Part shown: positions 1 through 5,062 of the stretch, in pieces
Layout: each line of letters starts with the position of its first letter
Position numbering within the stretch: position 1 is the first letter of the stretch
Origin: JBFWNZ01 sp050250795
Lineage (GTDB): Bacteria > Pseudomonadota > Alphaproteobacteria > UBA8366
Reading direction: 5' to 3'
Assembly: GCA_050250795.1 (NCBI GenBank)
Contig: JBFWNZ010000236.1
Coordinates: forward strand, 1 to 6,256
DNA: 6,256 bases
Position numbers and translations under genes: made by a program
Notes under the pieces: model-generated
Databases searched by the model: none
Told to the model about the DNA's origin: nothing
Seen by the model: the letters and a program-made list of their open reading frames with translations, nothing else

Positions 1-203
1 CGGGCCGCGGCTGGATCGCCGAGCGCATCCTGCAGGCGGCTTTCGACCACGGCATCAAGGTGCGCGAGGACGCGGATCTTGCCGGGATTCTGGCCACGCT
101 GGAGATCGGCGAAGAAATCCCGGTCGAGGCCTTCATCGCCGTGGCCGAGATTTTGCGTTACGTCTATGCGGCCAACAACGCCGCCCCGCCGGAGGTATCT
201 TGA
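1..203 (+). CDS. FlhB-like export switch C-terminal domain (3' partial)
   Basis: The gene is open from the left edge in the frame beginning at base 3 and ends at TGA 201-203, giving 66 visible residues. They match the C-terminal cytoplasmic domain of the FlhB/YscU/HrcU family, which switches substrate specificity of the flagellar type III export apparatus. Diagnostic segments are AERILQAAFDHGIKVREDA, then an acidic GEEIP turn, then the closing helix EAFIAVAEILRYVY. The NPTH autocleavage site of this family would lie upstream of the window. The GRGWIAERI start and the short tail after YVY resemble the stand-alone FlhB-like proteins of about 90-110 residues (YlqH/FlhX type) more than full FlhB with its four membrane helices. 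This cannot be settled without the missing 5' part. The next gene's start codon shares the last base of this stop, so the two are probably co-translated. Confidence 0.85.
   Translation, partial: GRGWIAERILQAAFDHGIKVREDADLAGILATLEIGEEIPVEAFIAVAEILRYVYAANNAAPPEVS
191..195 (+). promoter_or_regulatory. Ribosome binding site that fixes the start at 203
   Basis: GGAGG lies inside the last codons of the FlhB-like gene, seven bases before ATG 203-205. An in-frame TTG at 200-202 would give one extra residue but leaves only four bases of spacing, so ATG 203 is the better start. The ATG shares its A with the upstream TGA, a typical re-initiation arrangement. Confidence 0.7.
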
Positions 204-487
204 TGCTGACCAAGACGGAACTGCTCGCCGAGATCGAAAGCATGGTCGAGTTGATCGAAGCGGCGCGGGCGGCCTTGCAGAACGACCGCATGGTCGATCT
301 GAGCGAGGTCCAGGACCGGGTGCGGAACGCCGTCACCTCGGTGCAGATATTGCCCGCCGCCGATGCGCAGGAGGTCCGGCCCCATCTTACCACCCTGCTC
401 AAGGAGATGCAGGCCTTCTCGGGCGAACTCCAGGTCCGGATCGACAGCCTGGGGGACGAGGAGGAGCCGGCGGCGGAGGACCGCTGA
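203..487 (+). CDS. Small helical protein of unknown function in the flagellar export operon
   Basis: This encodes 94 residues. I do not recognise a named family. The sequence looks fully alpha-helical and charged, with no signal peptide or membrane segment. Likely helices are residues 3-26, 33-48 and 53-83, followed by an acidic tail (DEEEPAAED). The helix beginning with DLSEVQDRV, and the PAADAQEVRPHLTTLL stretch, recall the small three-helix layout of flagellar export chaperones such as FliT and FlgN, but this is a resemblance of architecture only. It starts on the stop codon of the FlhB-like gene behind a clear GGAGG and ends 37 bases before fliO, so it is very probably co-expressed with the export genes. 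A role as an export chaperone or export-gate accessory protein is inferred from position. That it is a real gene is well supported by the ribosome binding site and overlap. Confidence 0.8.
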   Translation: MLTKTELLAEIESMVELIEAARAALQNDRMVDLSEVQDRVRNAVTSVQILPAADAQEVRPHLTTLLKEMQAFSGELQVRIDSLGDEEEPAAEDR

Positions 488-524
488 CGGTACGGGCGGC
501 GCCGCGGCGGGTGGATCGGCGGGC

Positions 525-836
525 ATGGACATCGACTATTTCCGCTTTCTGGTGGCACTGGGCTTCGTCCTCGGGCTGATCGCGCTCGCCGCATGGCTGG
601 CGCGCCGGTTCGGACTTGGGGGCCTGATGGCAGGACAGGCGGCGCGCGCCAGCCGCCGCACGGCACGCCGCCTTGGCGTGGTTGAAATGGCACCGCTGGA
701 CGCCCGGCGGCGGCTCGTGCTCATCCGCCGCGACGAGGTGGAGCATCTGCTCCTGCTCGGCCCCGACGGCGACCGCGTCATCGAATCGGGAATCCGCCCT
801 GTGGCTGCCGAGCCCCCCGCGGCGGAGCGGTCATGA
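525..836 (+). CDS. fliO: Flagellar biosynthetic protein FliO
   Basis: This 103-residue bitopic inner-membrane protein assists assembly and stability of the FliP ring in the flagellar type III export gate. It has a short N-terminus, one hydrophobic helix at about residues 5-26 ending in basic residues (ARR), a basic juxtamembrane stretch (residues 41-49), and the compact cytoplasmic FliO domain at about 50-90. That domain shows the family pattern of a conserved strand (RLGVVEMAPLD), RRRLVLIRRDEVEHLLLLG and a closing V-E-S-G strand. A short Pro/Ala-rich tail follows. The ATG at 525 was chosen because the membrane helix begins directly after it; upstream in-frame sequence is Arg/Gly-rich and overlaps the previous gene. 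Only a weak purine stretch (GTGGAT, 511-516) serves as ribosome binding site. The stop overlaps the fliP start as ATGA, which indicates coupling. FliO diverges strongly between species, but fliP next to it makes the call firm. Confidence 0.9.
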   Translation: MDIDYFRFLVALGFVLGLIALAAWLARRFGLGGLMAGQAARASRRTARRLGVVEMAPLDARRRLVLIRRDEVEHLLLLGPDGDRVIESGIRPVAAEPPAAERS

Positions 837-1615
837 CCGGACGCATCCTCCACCCGGCCATCCGGCGCAACCTGCTGCTCGCGCTTGCCGCCGCGGCAAC
901 GGCGCTGCTGGCGCTCGTCACCCTCGGCCATGCACCGGCCCTGGCGCAAAGCATCAATGTCGATCTGGGCGACGGCGGCAGTTCCACCGGCCGCATCGTC
1001 CAGGTCATCGCCATCCTGACCGTCCTGTCGCTGGCGCCGTCGCTGCTGGTAATGGTGACTTGCTTCGCCCGCATCGTGATCGTGCTGTCGCTGCTGCGCA
1101 CCGCGATGGGCGCCCAGGCCACGCCGCCCAACTCCGTGCTCATCAGCCTTGCGCTCTTCCTCACCTTCTTCGTGATGCAGCCCACCCTGGAACGCTCCTA
1201 TAACGAGGGCATCCAGCCGCTGATCGAAGACCGCATCACCGAGGAACAGGCCTTCGAGCGTGCGGTGGCCCCGATCCATGCCTTCATGATGCGCCATGTG
1301 CGGGCCAAGGACCTGGAGCTGTTCCTCGGCATCGCCAAGATACCGCCCGTGACCGAGCCGGCGGCGACGCCGCTGCGCGCGCTGGTGCCCGCCTTCATGA
1401 TTTCCGAACTGCGGCGCGCCTTCGAGATCGGCTTCCTGCTGTTCATCCCCTTCCTGATCATCGACATGGTGATCGCCTCCGTCCTCATGTCGATGGGCAT
1501 GATGATGCTGCCGCCGGTGATGATCTCCCTGCCGTTCAAGCTGATTTTCTTCGTGCTGGTCGACGGCTGGTATCTCGTCGCCGGCAGCCTGATCCAAAGC
1601 TTCGTCGCCGGCTAG
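833..1615 (+). CDS. fliP: Flagellar type III export gate protein FliP
   Basis: At 260 residues this is a full-length FliP, the subunit that forms a pentameric ring with FliQ and FliR as the protein-conducting core of the flagellar export gate. Residues 1-38 form a cleavable signal peptide: basic start, long Ala/Leu core, and APALA before Gln39. A membrane segment at about 55-80 leads into the family signature RIVIVLSLLRTAMG (80-93) and the NSVLISLALFLTFFVMQP segment (100-117). A periplasmic stretch follows (about 118-180), then PAFMISELRRAFEIG (186-200), a helix, and the methionine-rich loop at 219-225, which corresponds to the gasket that closes the FliP pore. The C-terminus DGWYLVAGSLIQSF is typical. 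The start overlaps the fliO stop (ATGA). No fliQ follows; the stop is one base from the end of a convergent gene. This is the last gene of the visible operon. Confidence 0.98.
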   Translation: MTGRILHPAIRRNLLLALAAAATALLALVTLGHAPALAQSINVDLGDGGSSTGRIVQVIAILTVLSLAPSLLVMVTCFARIVIVLSLLRTAMGAQATPPNSVLISLALFLTFFVMQPTLERSYNEGIQPLIEDRITEEQAFERAVAPIHAFMMRHVRAKDLELFLGIAKIPPVTEPAATPLRALVPAFMISELRRAFEIGFLLFIPFLIIDMVIASVLMSMGMMMLPPVMISLPFKLIFFVLVDGWYLVAGSLIQSFVAG

Positions 1616-1616
1616 C

Positions 1617-2432
1617 TCAGGCCGCCGCCGCGCGCTCCAGAAACCGCAGGATCGCCGCCTGCACCGCCGCCGGATCGTCGATGTTCGACAGATGCCCGGC
1701 CCCGGGGATGATCGCCAGTTCGGCGCCGGGGATGGTGCGCTGCGTCAGCCGCGCCGCTTCCTCCGCCGGGTCGCGCTCGCCCAGCAGCACGCAGGTCGGC
1801 GCCGCGATCCGCGCCAGGTCGGCCGTCTCCCACTCGTTGCGCAGCATGGCCCGCAGCGTATGCGCGAACCCGACCGGGTTCATGGCCCGGATCATGTCGC
1901 GGACCCGCTTGCGGTTCTCCGGCGTGTCGCCCGCGAACAGGCCATAGACCGGGTTGGCCGCGATGAAGGCGTCGGCCATGCGGTCCATGTCGCCCGCCGC
2001 GCACATCCGGATCGCCGCCTCGCGCGCGGTGCGTGTTGCGTCCGGCACCGGGCGGCCGGCGGCGGTATTGGAATCCACGATCAACAGGCCCTGCGTCCGC
2101 TCGGGATAGAGCATGGCGAACCGCGTCGCGATACCGCCGCCCATCGACAGCCCGCCCACCACCGCCCGCGCGATGCCGAGATGGTCAAGCAGCGCGCGCA
2201 GGTCCTCCGCCGAGCGCGTGATGCCATAGGCCTCGGCATCGGCCGGGCTCGACGAGCGGCCGTGCCCGCGCGGGTCCCACAGCACGACCCTGCATCGCTG
2301 CGTCAGCGCCGGAAGCTGCGGCTGCCACATCGTGCAGTTGCCGCCGAGACAATAGGCGAGCACGAGCGTGGGGCTGCCCTCGCCATGGACCTCGTAATGG
2401 ATATCGGCGCCATCGACCCTGCACAGCGGCAT
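1617..2432 (-). CDS. Alpha/beta hydrolase, enol-lactonase-like
   Basis: This 271-residue protein of the alpha/beta-hydrolase fold is full length and predicted cytosolic, with no signal peptide. The catalytic triad is readable: Ser96 in the nucleophile elbow GLSMGG, Asp221 in LLGERDPAE, and His247 in PGAGHLSN. The strand-loop VVLWDPRGHGRS (49-60) is typical of the 3-oxoadipate enol-lactonase (PcaD) and related ester hydrolase group, and residues about 125-205 form a helical cap. Where most relatives have His-Gly at the oxyanion hole, this one reads LAYCLGGN (25-32). The start at 2432 is supported by AGGAG (complement of 2440-2444), seven bases upstream. The gene converges on fliP with one base between stops and diverges from the racemase-like gene. 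Substrate is unknown; a lactone or ester in aromatic or dicarboxylic acid breakdown is one possibility. Family certain, reaction uncertain. Confidence 0.9.
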   Translation of the reverse strand: MPLCRVDGADIHYEVHGEGSPTLVLAYCLGGNCTMWQPQLPALTQRCRVVLWDPRGHGRSSSPADAEAYGITRSAEDLRALLDHLGIARAVVGGLSMGGGIATRFAMLYPERTQGLLIVDSNTAAGRPVPDATRTAREAAIRMCAAGDMDRMADAFIAANPVYGLFAGDTPENRKRVRDMIRAMNPVGFAHTLRAMLRNEWETADLARIAAPTCVLLGERDPAEEAARLTQRTIPGAELAIIPGAGHLSNIDDPAAVQAAILRFLERAAAA

Positions 2433-2561
2433 GGACGGTCTCCTGAGAAAGCAAAAGGCGGGCGCCCATTCTCTAGCATGCCGTGTCCCCGCTGTCCGCC
2501 CGGCTTGCGGCCGGACCCGCGGGCAATCTAGGCTCTAGGGCGAAACTGGGGAGGAACGGCA
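2433..2561. promoter_or_regulatory. Divergent intergenic region with both promoters
   Basis: These 129 bases separate the start codons of two divergent genes, so promoters for both must lie here. I see the two ribosome binding sites (complement of 2440-2444, and GGGGAGG at 2548-2554), an 8-base palindrome GGGCGCCC (2460-2467), CCCGCGGG (2516-2523) and a tandem repeat TCTAGGC/TCTAGGG (2527-2540). A weak sigma-70-like candidate for the rightward gene is TTGCGG at 2505-2510 with TCTAGG at 2527-2532 (16-base spacer). No strong promoter consensus is present and the elements are guesses. Confidence 0.4.
2527..2540 (+). repeat. Short tandem repeat TCTAGGC/TCTAGGG
   Basis: Two adjacent 7-base units differ only in the last base. 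They sit 21 bases before the start codon of the racemase-like gene. Both contain CTAG, a tetranucleotide that is scarce in most proteobacterial DNA, and a third CTAG lies at 2473-2476. The position fits a promoter -10 region or a regulator half-site pair, but the repeat is short enough to be chance. Confidence 0.4.
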
Positions 2562-3275
2562 ATGGCGACGCACCGGCGGGTAGGGCTTCTGATCCCCTCG
2601 TCCAACACCATGATCGAGCAGGAATTCCCGTTCGCCCTGCCGCGCGGCCTCTCGGCCCATTTCGGACGGGTCGAGATGACCACCCTCGACGACGCCGGCC
2701 TGCGCGCCCAGGATGTCGATCTCGTCCGCCAGGCCCAGTTGCTCGGCACGGCGAAGATCGATGCCGTGCTGTTCTGCCAGTCGGTCTACGGCTTCCACCG
2801 CGGCCAGGCGCATGACCGCGCCATGGCCGAGCGGTTGGCCGCCGCCGCGGGCTGTCCGGCGGTGACGGCGGCCGGCGCGATGGTCGAGGCCGCCGCCGCG
2901 CTCGGCGTGCGCCGCCTCGCCTTCGTCACCCCGTTCGGCCCCGCCCTCAACGAGAGCGTACGCGCCTATTTCGCCGAGCGCGGGTTCGAGACCGTGGCGA
3001 TGGGCGGTTTCACCTTCAGCGACAATTTCGCCATCGCCCAGGTCCGGCCGGAGGAACTCGTCGCCGCCATCCGCGCCGGCGACAGCCGGGACGCCGACGC
3101 CATCGTCGTGCCGGGCGGCAACCTGCCCTGTCTCGGCGTGATCGAGGCGGTGGAGGCGGCGCTCGGCAAGCCCATGATCTGCACCAACCAGGCCAGCATT
3201 CATGCCGTGCTGCGCCGGATCGGCTGGGACGGGGCGGCACCCGCCGGCCTGGGGCGCCTGTTCGCCGGCCGATGA
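2562..3275 (+). CDS. Asp/Glu racemase superfamily protein (maleate isomerase / arylmalonate decarboxylase-like)
   Basis: The gene encodes 237 residues, a usual length for this superfamily. The N-terminal GLLIPSSNTMIEQEF (8-22) is the substrate-carboxylate loop typical of maleate cis-trans isomerases and arylmalonate decarboxylases. Cys72 in LFCQSVYGF aligns with the first catalytic cysteine. Also typical are VTAAGAMVEAAAALGVRRLAFVTPF (101-125), the FSDNFAIAQV strand (152-161), and TNQASIHAVLRRIG (208-221). At the second catalytic position relatives read S-C-T-N-L, but here the sequence is PGGNLPCL (184-191), with Gly at the cysteine position and a Cys190 five residues on. Catalysis could therefore be single-cysteine, so decarboxylase, racemase or isomerase cannot be chosen. 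GGGGAGG with seven bases of spacing fixes the start. It is divergent from the hydrolase, with which it may share a pathway. Confidence 0.85.
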   Translation: MATHRRVGLLIPSSNTMIEQEFPFALPRGLSAHFGRVEMTTLDDAGLRAQDVDLVRQAQLLGTAKIDAVLFCQSVYGFHRGQAHDRAMAERLAAAAGCPAVTAAGAMVEAAAALGVRRLAFVTPFGPALNESVRAYFAERGFETVAMGGFTFSDNFAIAQVRPEELVAAIRAGDSRDADAIVVPGGNLPCLGVIEAVEAALGKPMICTNQASIHAVLRRIGWDGAAPAGLGRLFAGR

Positions 3276-3356
3276 CCCCTGCGATCCGCCCTTCCCTTGC
3301 CGGCCGCAATGCGCCATATCTAAAGGACGAATGGCGGGGGAAGTGTCCGCCGCCGC

Positions 3357-3371
3357 CGCTCCGAAGGAGCG
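3357..3371 (+). promoter_or_regulatory. Hairpin enclosing a ribosome binding site
   Basis: CGCTCC-GAA-GGAGCG forms a perfect six-base-pair stem with a three-base loop. Its 3' arm and loop contain the ribosome binding site AAGGAG (3364-3369), and the start codon of the membrane protein gene follows at 3376. In the mRNA the structure would hide the site, which could lower or regulate translation. Base pairing is directly visible; a regulatory role is inference. Confidence 0.5.
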
Positions 3372-3375
3372 CTGC

Positions 3376-3849
3376 ATGATCGTCACGGCCACAGGATTGA
3401 GCGTCGCCGCCGCCGGCTATTCGCTGATGCGGTCGACCTACCGCCGTTATCCGCGGCCGGTCTCGCGCCGCGACCGCCGCTGGTATTCGCCGCGGAATCT
3501 CGGCCGCTACGGCGGCGGCTACCTGTTATTCATGGGCGGCATGTGGCTGGTCGAGGGGCTGGCCGGGCAGGCCTTCTCCTATCACTTCGTGTTCGAGATC
3601 ATCCTGGGCCTGACCGCGCTCGCGATGACGCTGCTGCTTCTGCAGCACGAGCTGTACAACCGGCGCGAGGCGATCCTCACCCGCATGCGGCGGCGGACAG
3701 TGCATGCCCGCGCCGTCGTGACCGCTGCCGCCGGCCCCGATGCGGGCCGCATCGACCATCAGGCGCGGCCGGCGAACGACAACCTCTCCAACCGCCCCTT
3801 CATCCCCGCCTCCAACGACAACGGCGACCGCCACCACGGCCACGGCTGA
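3376..3849 (+). CDS. Membrane protein of unknown function with two hydrophobic segments
   Basis: This encodes 157 residues and I do not recognise the family. A mildly hydrophobic start (1-16) is followed by a basic, aromatic stretch rich in Arg and Tyr (19-45). Two hydrophobic helices follow at about 47-65 (GGYLLFMGGMWLVEGLAG) and 70-90 (HFVFEIILGLTALAMTLLLLQ), then a basic segment LYNRREAILTRMRRR (93-107). By the positive-inside rule both ends should face the cytoplasm. The tail from about 120 is hydrophilic and probably disordered, with PANDN and ASNDNG elements and a His/Gly-rich end. The start at 3376 is supported by AAGGAG six bases upstream; an earlier ATG at 3331 has only three bases after its AAAGGA. 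It stands alone, 100 bases after the racemase-like gene and 141 before the reductase. Base composition matches its neighbours, so it is probably a real gene. Confidence 0.7.
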   Translation: MIVTATGLSVAAAGYSLMRSTYRRYPRPVSRRDRRWYSPRNLGRYGGGYLLFMGGMWLVEGLAGQAFSYHFVFEIILGLTALAMTLLLLQHELYNRREAILTRMRRRTVHARAVVTAAAGPDAGRIDHQARPANDNLSNRPFIPASNDNGDRHHGHG

Positions 3850-3957
3850 CCGCCCGGCGCCACCGAGACCGTCCCCTCGCGATGCGACACCGATCCGCGC
3901 GGGAATGCCGCGTATTGCCAATTTCCGTTGTGACCCTGCCGCCGTTTCGTGACAGGC

Positions 3958-3972
3958 TTGGACAAAATCCAA
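3958..3972 (+). repeat. Small inverted repeat TTGGA-N5-TCCAA
   Basis: A perfect five-base inverted repeat with loop CAAAA lies four bases before the ribosome binding site of the aldo/keto reductase. It is in the AT-richer part of the 141-base spacer (3850-3990), which otherwise holds no gene or clear promoter consensus that I can see. It could be an operator half-site pair, but arms this short also arise by chance. Confidence 0.3.
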
Positions 3973-3976
3973 TCCT

Positions 3977-3982
3977 GGGAGG
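3977..3982 (+). promoter_or_regulatory. Ribosome binding site of the aldo/keto reductase
   Basis: GGGAGG ends eight bases before ATG 3991. It decides the start: an earlier in-frame ATG at 3949 would add 14 residues unlike the family N-terminus and lacks a comparable site. Confidence 0.7.
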
Positions 3983-3990
3983 CAAGAAAC

Positions 3991-4968
3991 ATGAAACAGC
4001 GGAAACTGGGTGCGTTGCAGGTGCCGGCCGTGGGGCTGGGCTGCATGGTCATGCCCGCCTTCTACACGCCGGGCAGCATCGAGGATTCCATCGCCACCCT
4101 GCACCGGGCGGCGGAGATCGGCGTCACCCTGATCGACAGCTCCGACGCCTATGGCAAGGGCAAGAACGAGGAACTGATCGGGCAGGCCCTCAAGGGTCGG
4201 CGCGACCGCTACATCCTGGCCACCAAGTTCGGCCAGATCCGGCACCCCGACGGCACCGGGTCGGTCAACGGCCGGCCGGAATATGTCCAGCAGGCTTGCG
4301 AGGCGAGCCTCAAGCGGCTCGGCGTCGATCATATCGACCTCTATTACCAGCACCGCGTCGACCCGGAAACGCCGATCGAGGAGACGGTTGGAGCGATGGC
4401 GCGGCTGGTCGAGCAGGGCAAGGTGCGCCATCTGGGACTGTCCGAGGCCAGCGCCGCCACCATCCGCCGCGCCCATGCGACCCACCCCATCGCCGCATTG
4501 CAGAGCGAGTTCTCGCTGTGGTCCCGCGATCTTGAGACCGACCAGATCCCGCTTTGCGCCGAACTCGGCATCGGCTTCGTCGCCTATTCGCCGATGGGAC
4601 GCGGCATCCTGGGCGGCAGCATCACCGGCGTCGCCGACCTTGCCGAAGGCGACCGGCGGCGCACCCATCCGCGCTATCTGCCCGAAGCGATGGATGCGAA
4701 TCTCAAGCTGCTTCAGCCGATGCGCGAGATGGCGGCGAAGAAGGGATGCAGCGTCGGCCAGCTGGCGCTCGCCTGGGTGCTGGGCAAGGCGAAGCATATC
4801 GTGGCCATCCCGGGCACGCGCCGCATCGCACATCTGGAGGAGAATGCGAGGGTGCCGGAGATCGGCCTGACCGCCGAGGAATGGTCCGCGCTCGACCGCA
4901 CCTATCCGGCCGGCATCGCCAGCGGCCCGCGCAACAACGCCGGCAGCATGAAACGCATGAACATCTAG
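3991..4968 (+). CDS. Aldo/keto reductase, AKR13 (YakC)-like
   Basis: This 325-residue cytosolic protein folds as an (alpha/beta)8 barrel and reduces aldehydes or ketones with NAD(P)H. The N-terminus KQRKLGALQVPAVGLGCM is typical. The catalytic tetrad is complete: Asp49 and Tyr54 in IDSSDAYG, Lys79 in LATKFG, and His121 in YYQHRVD. Also present are NGRPEYVQQACEASLKRLG (93-111), the GKVRHLGLSEAS strand (143-154), and AYSPMGRGIL (198-207). The cofactor-phosphate segment is IPGTRRIAHLEEN (273-285). The YQHRVDPETPIEETVGAMARL run and the LQSEFSLWSRD block point to the AKR13 group, whose members usually use NADPH. Length is normal and nothing is missing. An alcohol dehydrogenase gene follows after 94 bases on the same strand, so the two may be co-transcribed. 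The natural substrate is unknown; such enzymes often have broad carbonyl specificity. Family assignment is firm, the reaction general. Confidence 0.95.
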   Translation: MKQRKLGALQVPAVGLGCMVMPAFYTPGSIEDSIATLHRAAEIGVTLIDSSDAYGKGKNEELIGQALKGRRDRYILATKFGQIRHPDGTGSVNGRPEYVQQACEASLKRLGVDHIDLYYQHRVDPETPIEETVGAMARLVEQGKVRHLGLSEASAATIRRAHATHPIAALQSEFSLWSRDLETDQIPLCAELGIGFVAYSPMGRGILGGSITGVADLAEGDRRRTHPRYLPEAMDANLKLLQPMREMAAKKGCSVGQLALAWVLGKAKHIVAIPGTRRIAHLEENARVPEIGLTAEEWSALDRTYPAGIASGPRNNAGSMKRMNI

Positions 4969-5062
4969 CGCCGGAGCGCGTCTGCGCCGAAATGCCGCTC
5001 CTGACGAAGCCGGACCGCCATCCGATCTCAGAGGCGGGCTCGCACAACTGGCGGAGGCGGCG

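Noticed and set aside
363..524. N-terminal extension of FliO
   Set aside because: The extra 54 residues are Arg/Ser/Gly-rich and overlap the small helical protein; FliO normally starts just before its membrane helix, as at 525.
536..1597. Long open frame on the minus strand opposite fliO-fliP
   Set aside because: Its product is His/Gln/Arg/Asp-rich low-complexity sequence, as expected from the antisense of GC-rich coding DNA; fliO and fliP on the plus strand are unmistakable.
2500..2514. Hairpin CCGGC-TTGCG-GCCGG in the divergent spacer
   Set aside because: A five-base GC stem is expected by chance in DNA this GC-rich, and it has no tie to a start codon or ribosome binding site.
1692..2531. 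279-codon open frame on the plus strand opposite the hydrolase
   Set aside because: The sequence is Arg/Gln/His-rich without motifs; the minus-strand frame has the full catalytic triad and a good ribosome binding site.
3202..3375. Longer version of the membrane protein starting inside the racemase-like gene
   Set aside because: The added 58 residues are Cys/Pro-rich, overlap the upstream gene in another frame and lack a good ribosome binding site; the start at 3376 has AAGGAG at proper spacing.
4973..5001. Possible terminator stem GGAGCG / CGCTCC after the aldo/keto reductase gene
   Set aside because: The six-base arms are separated by 17 bases and there is no T-run after them, so a terminator cannot be supported.
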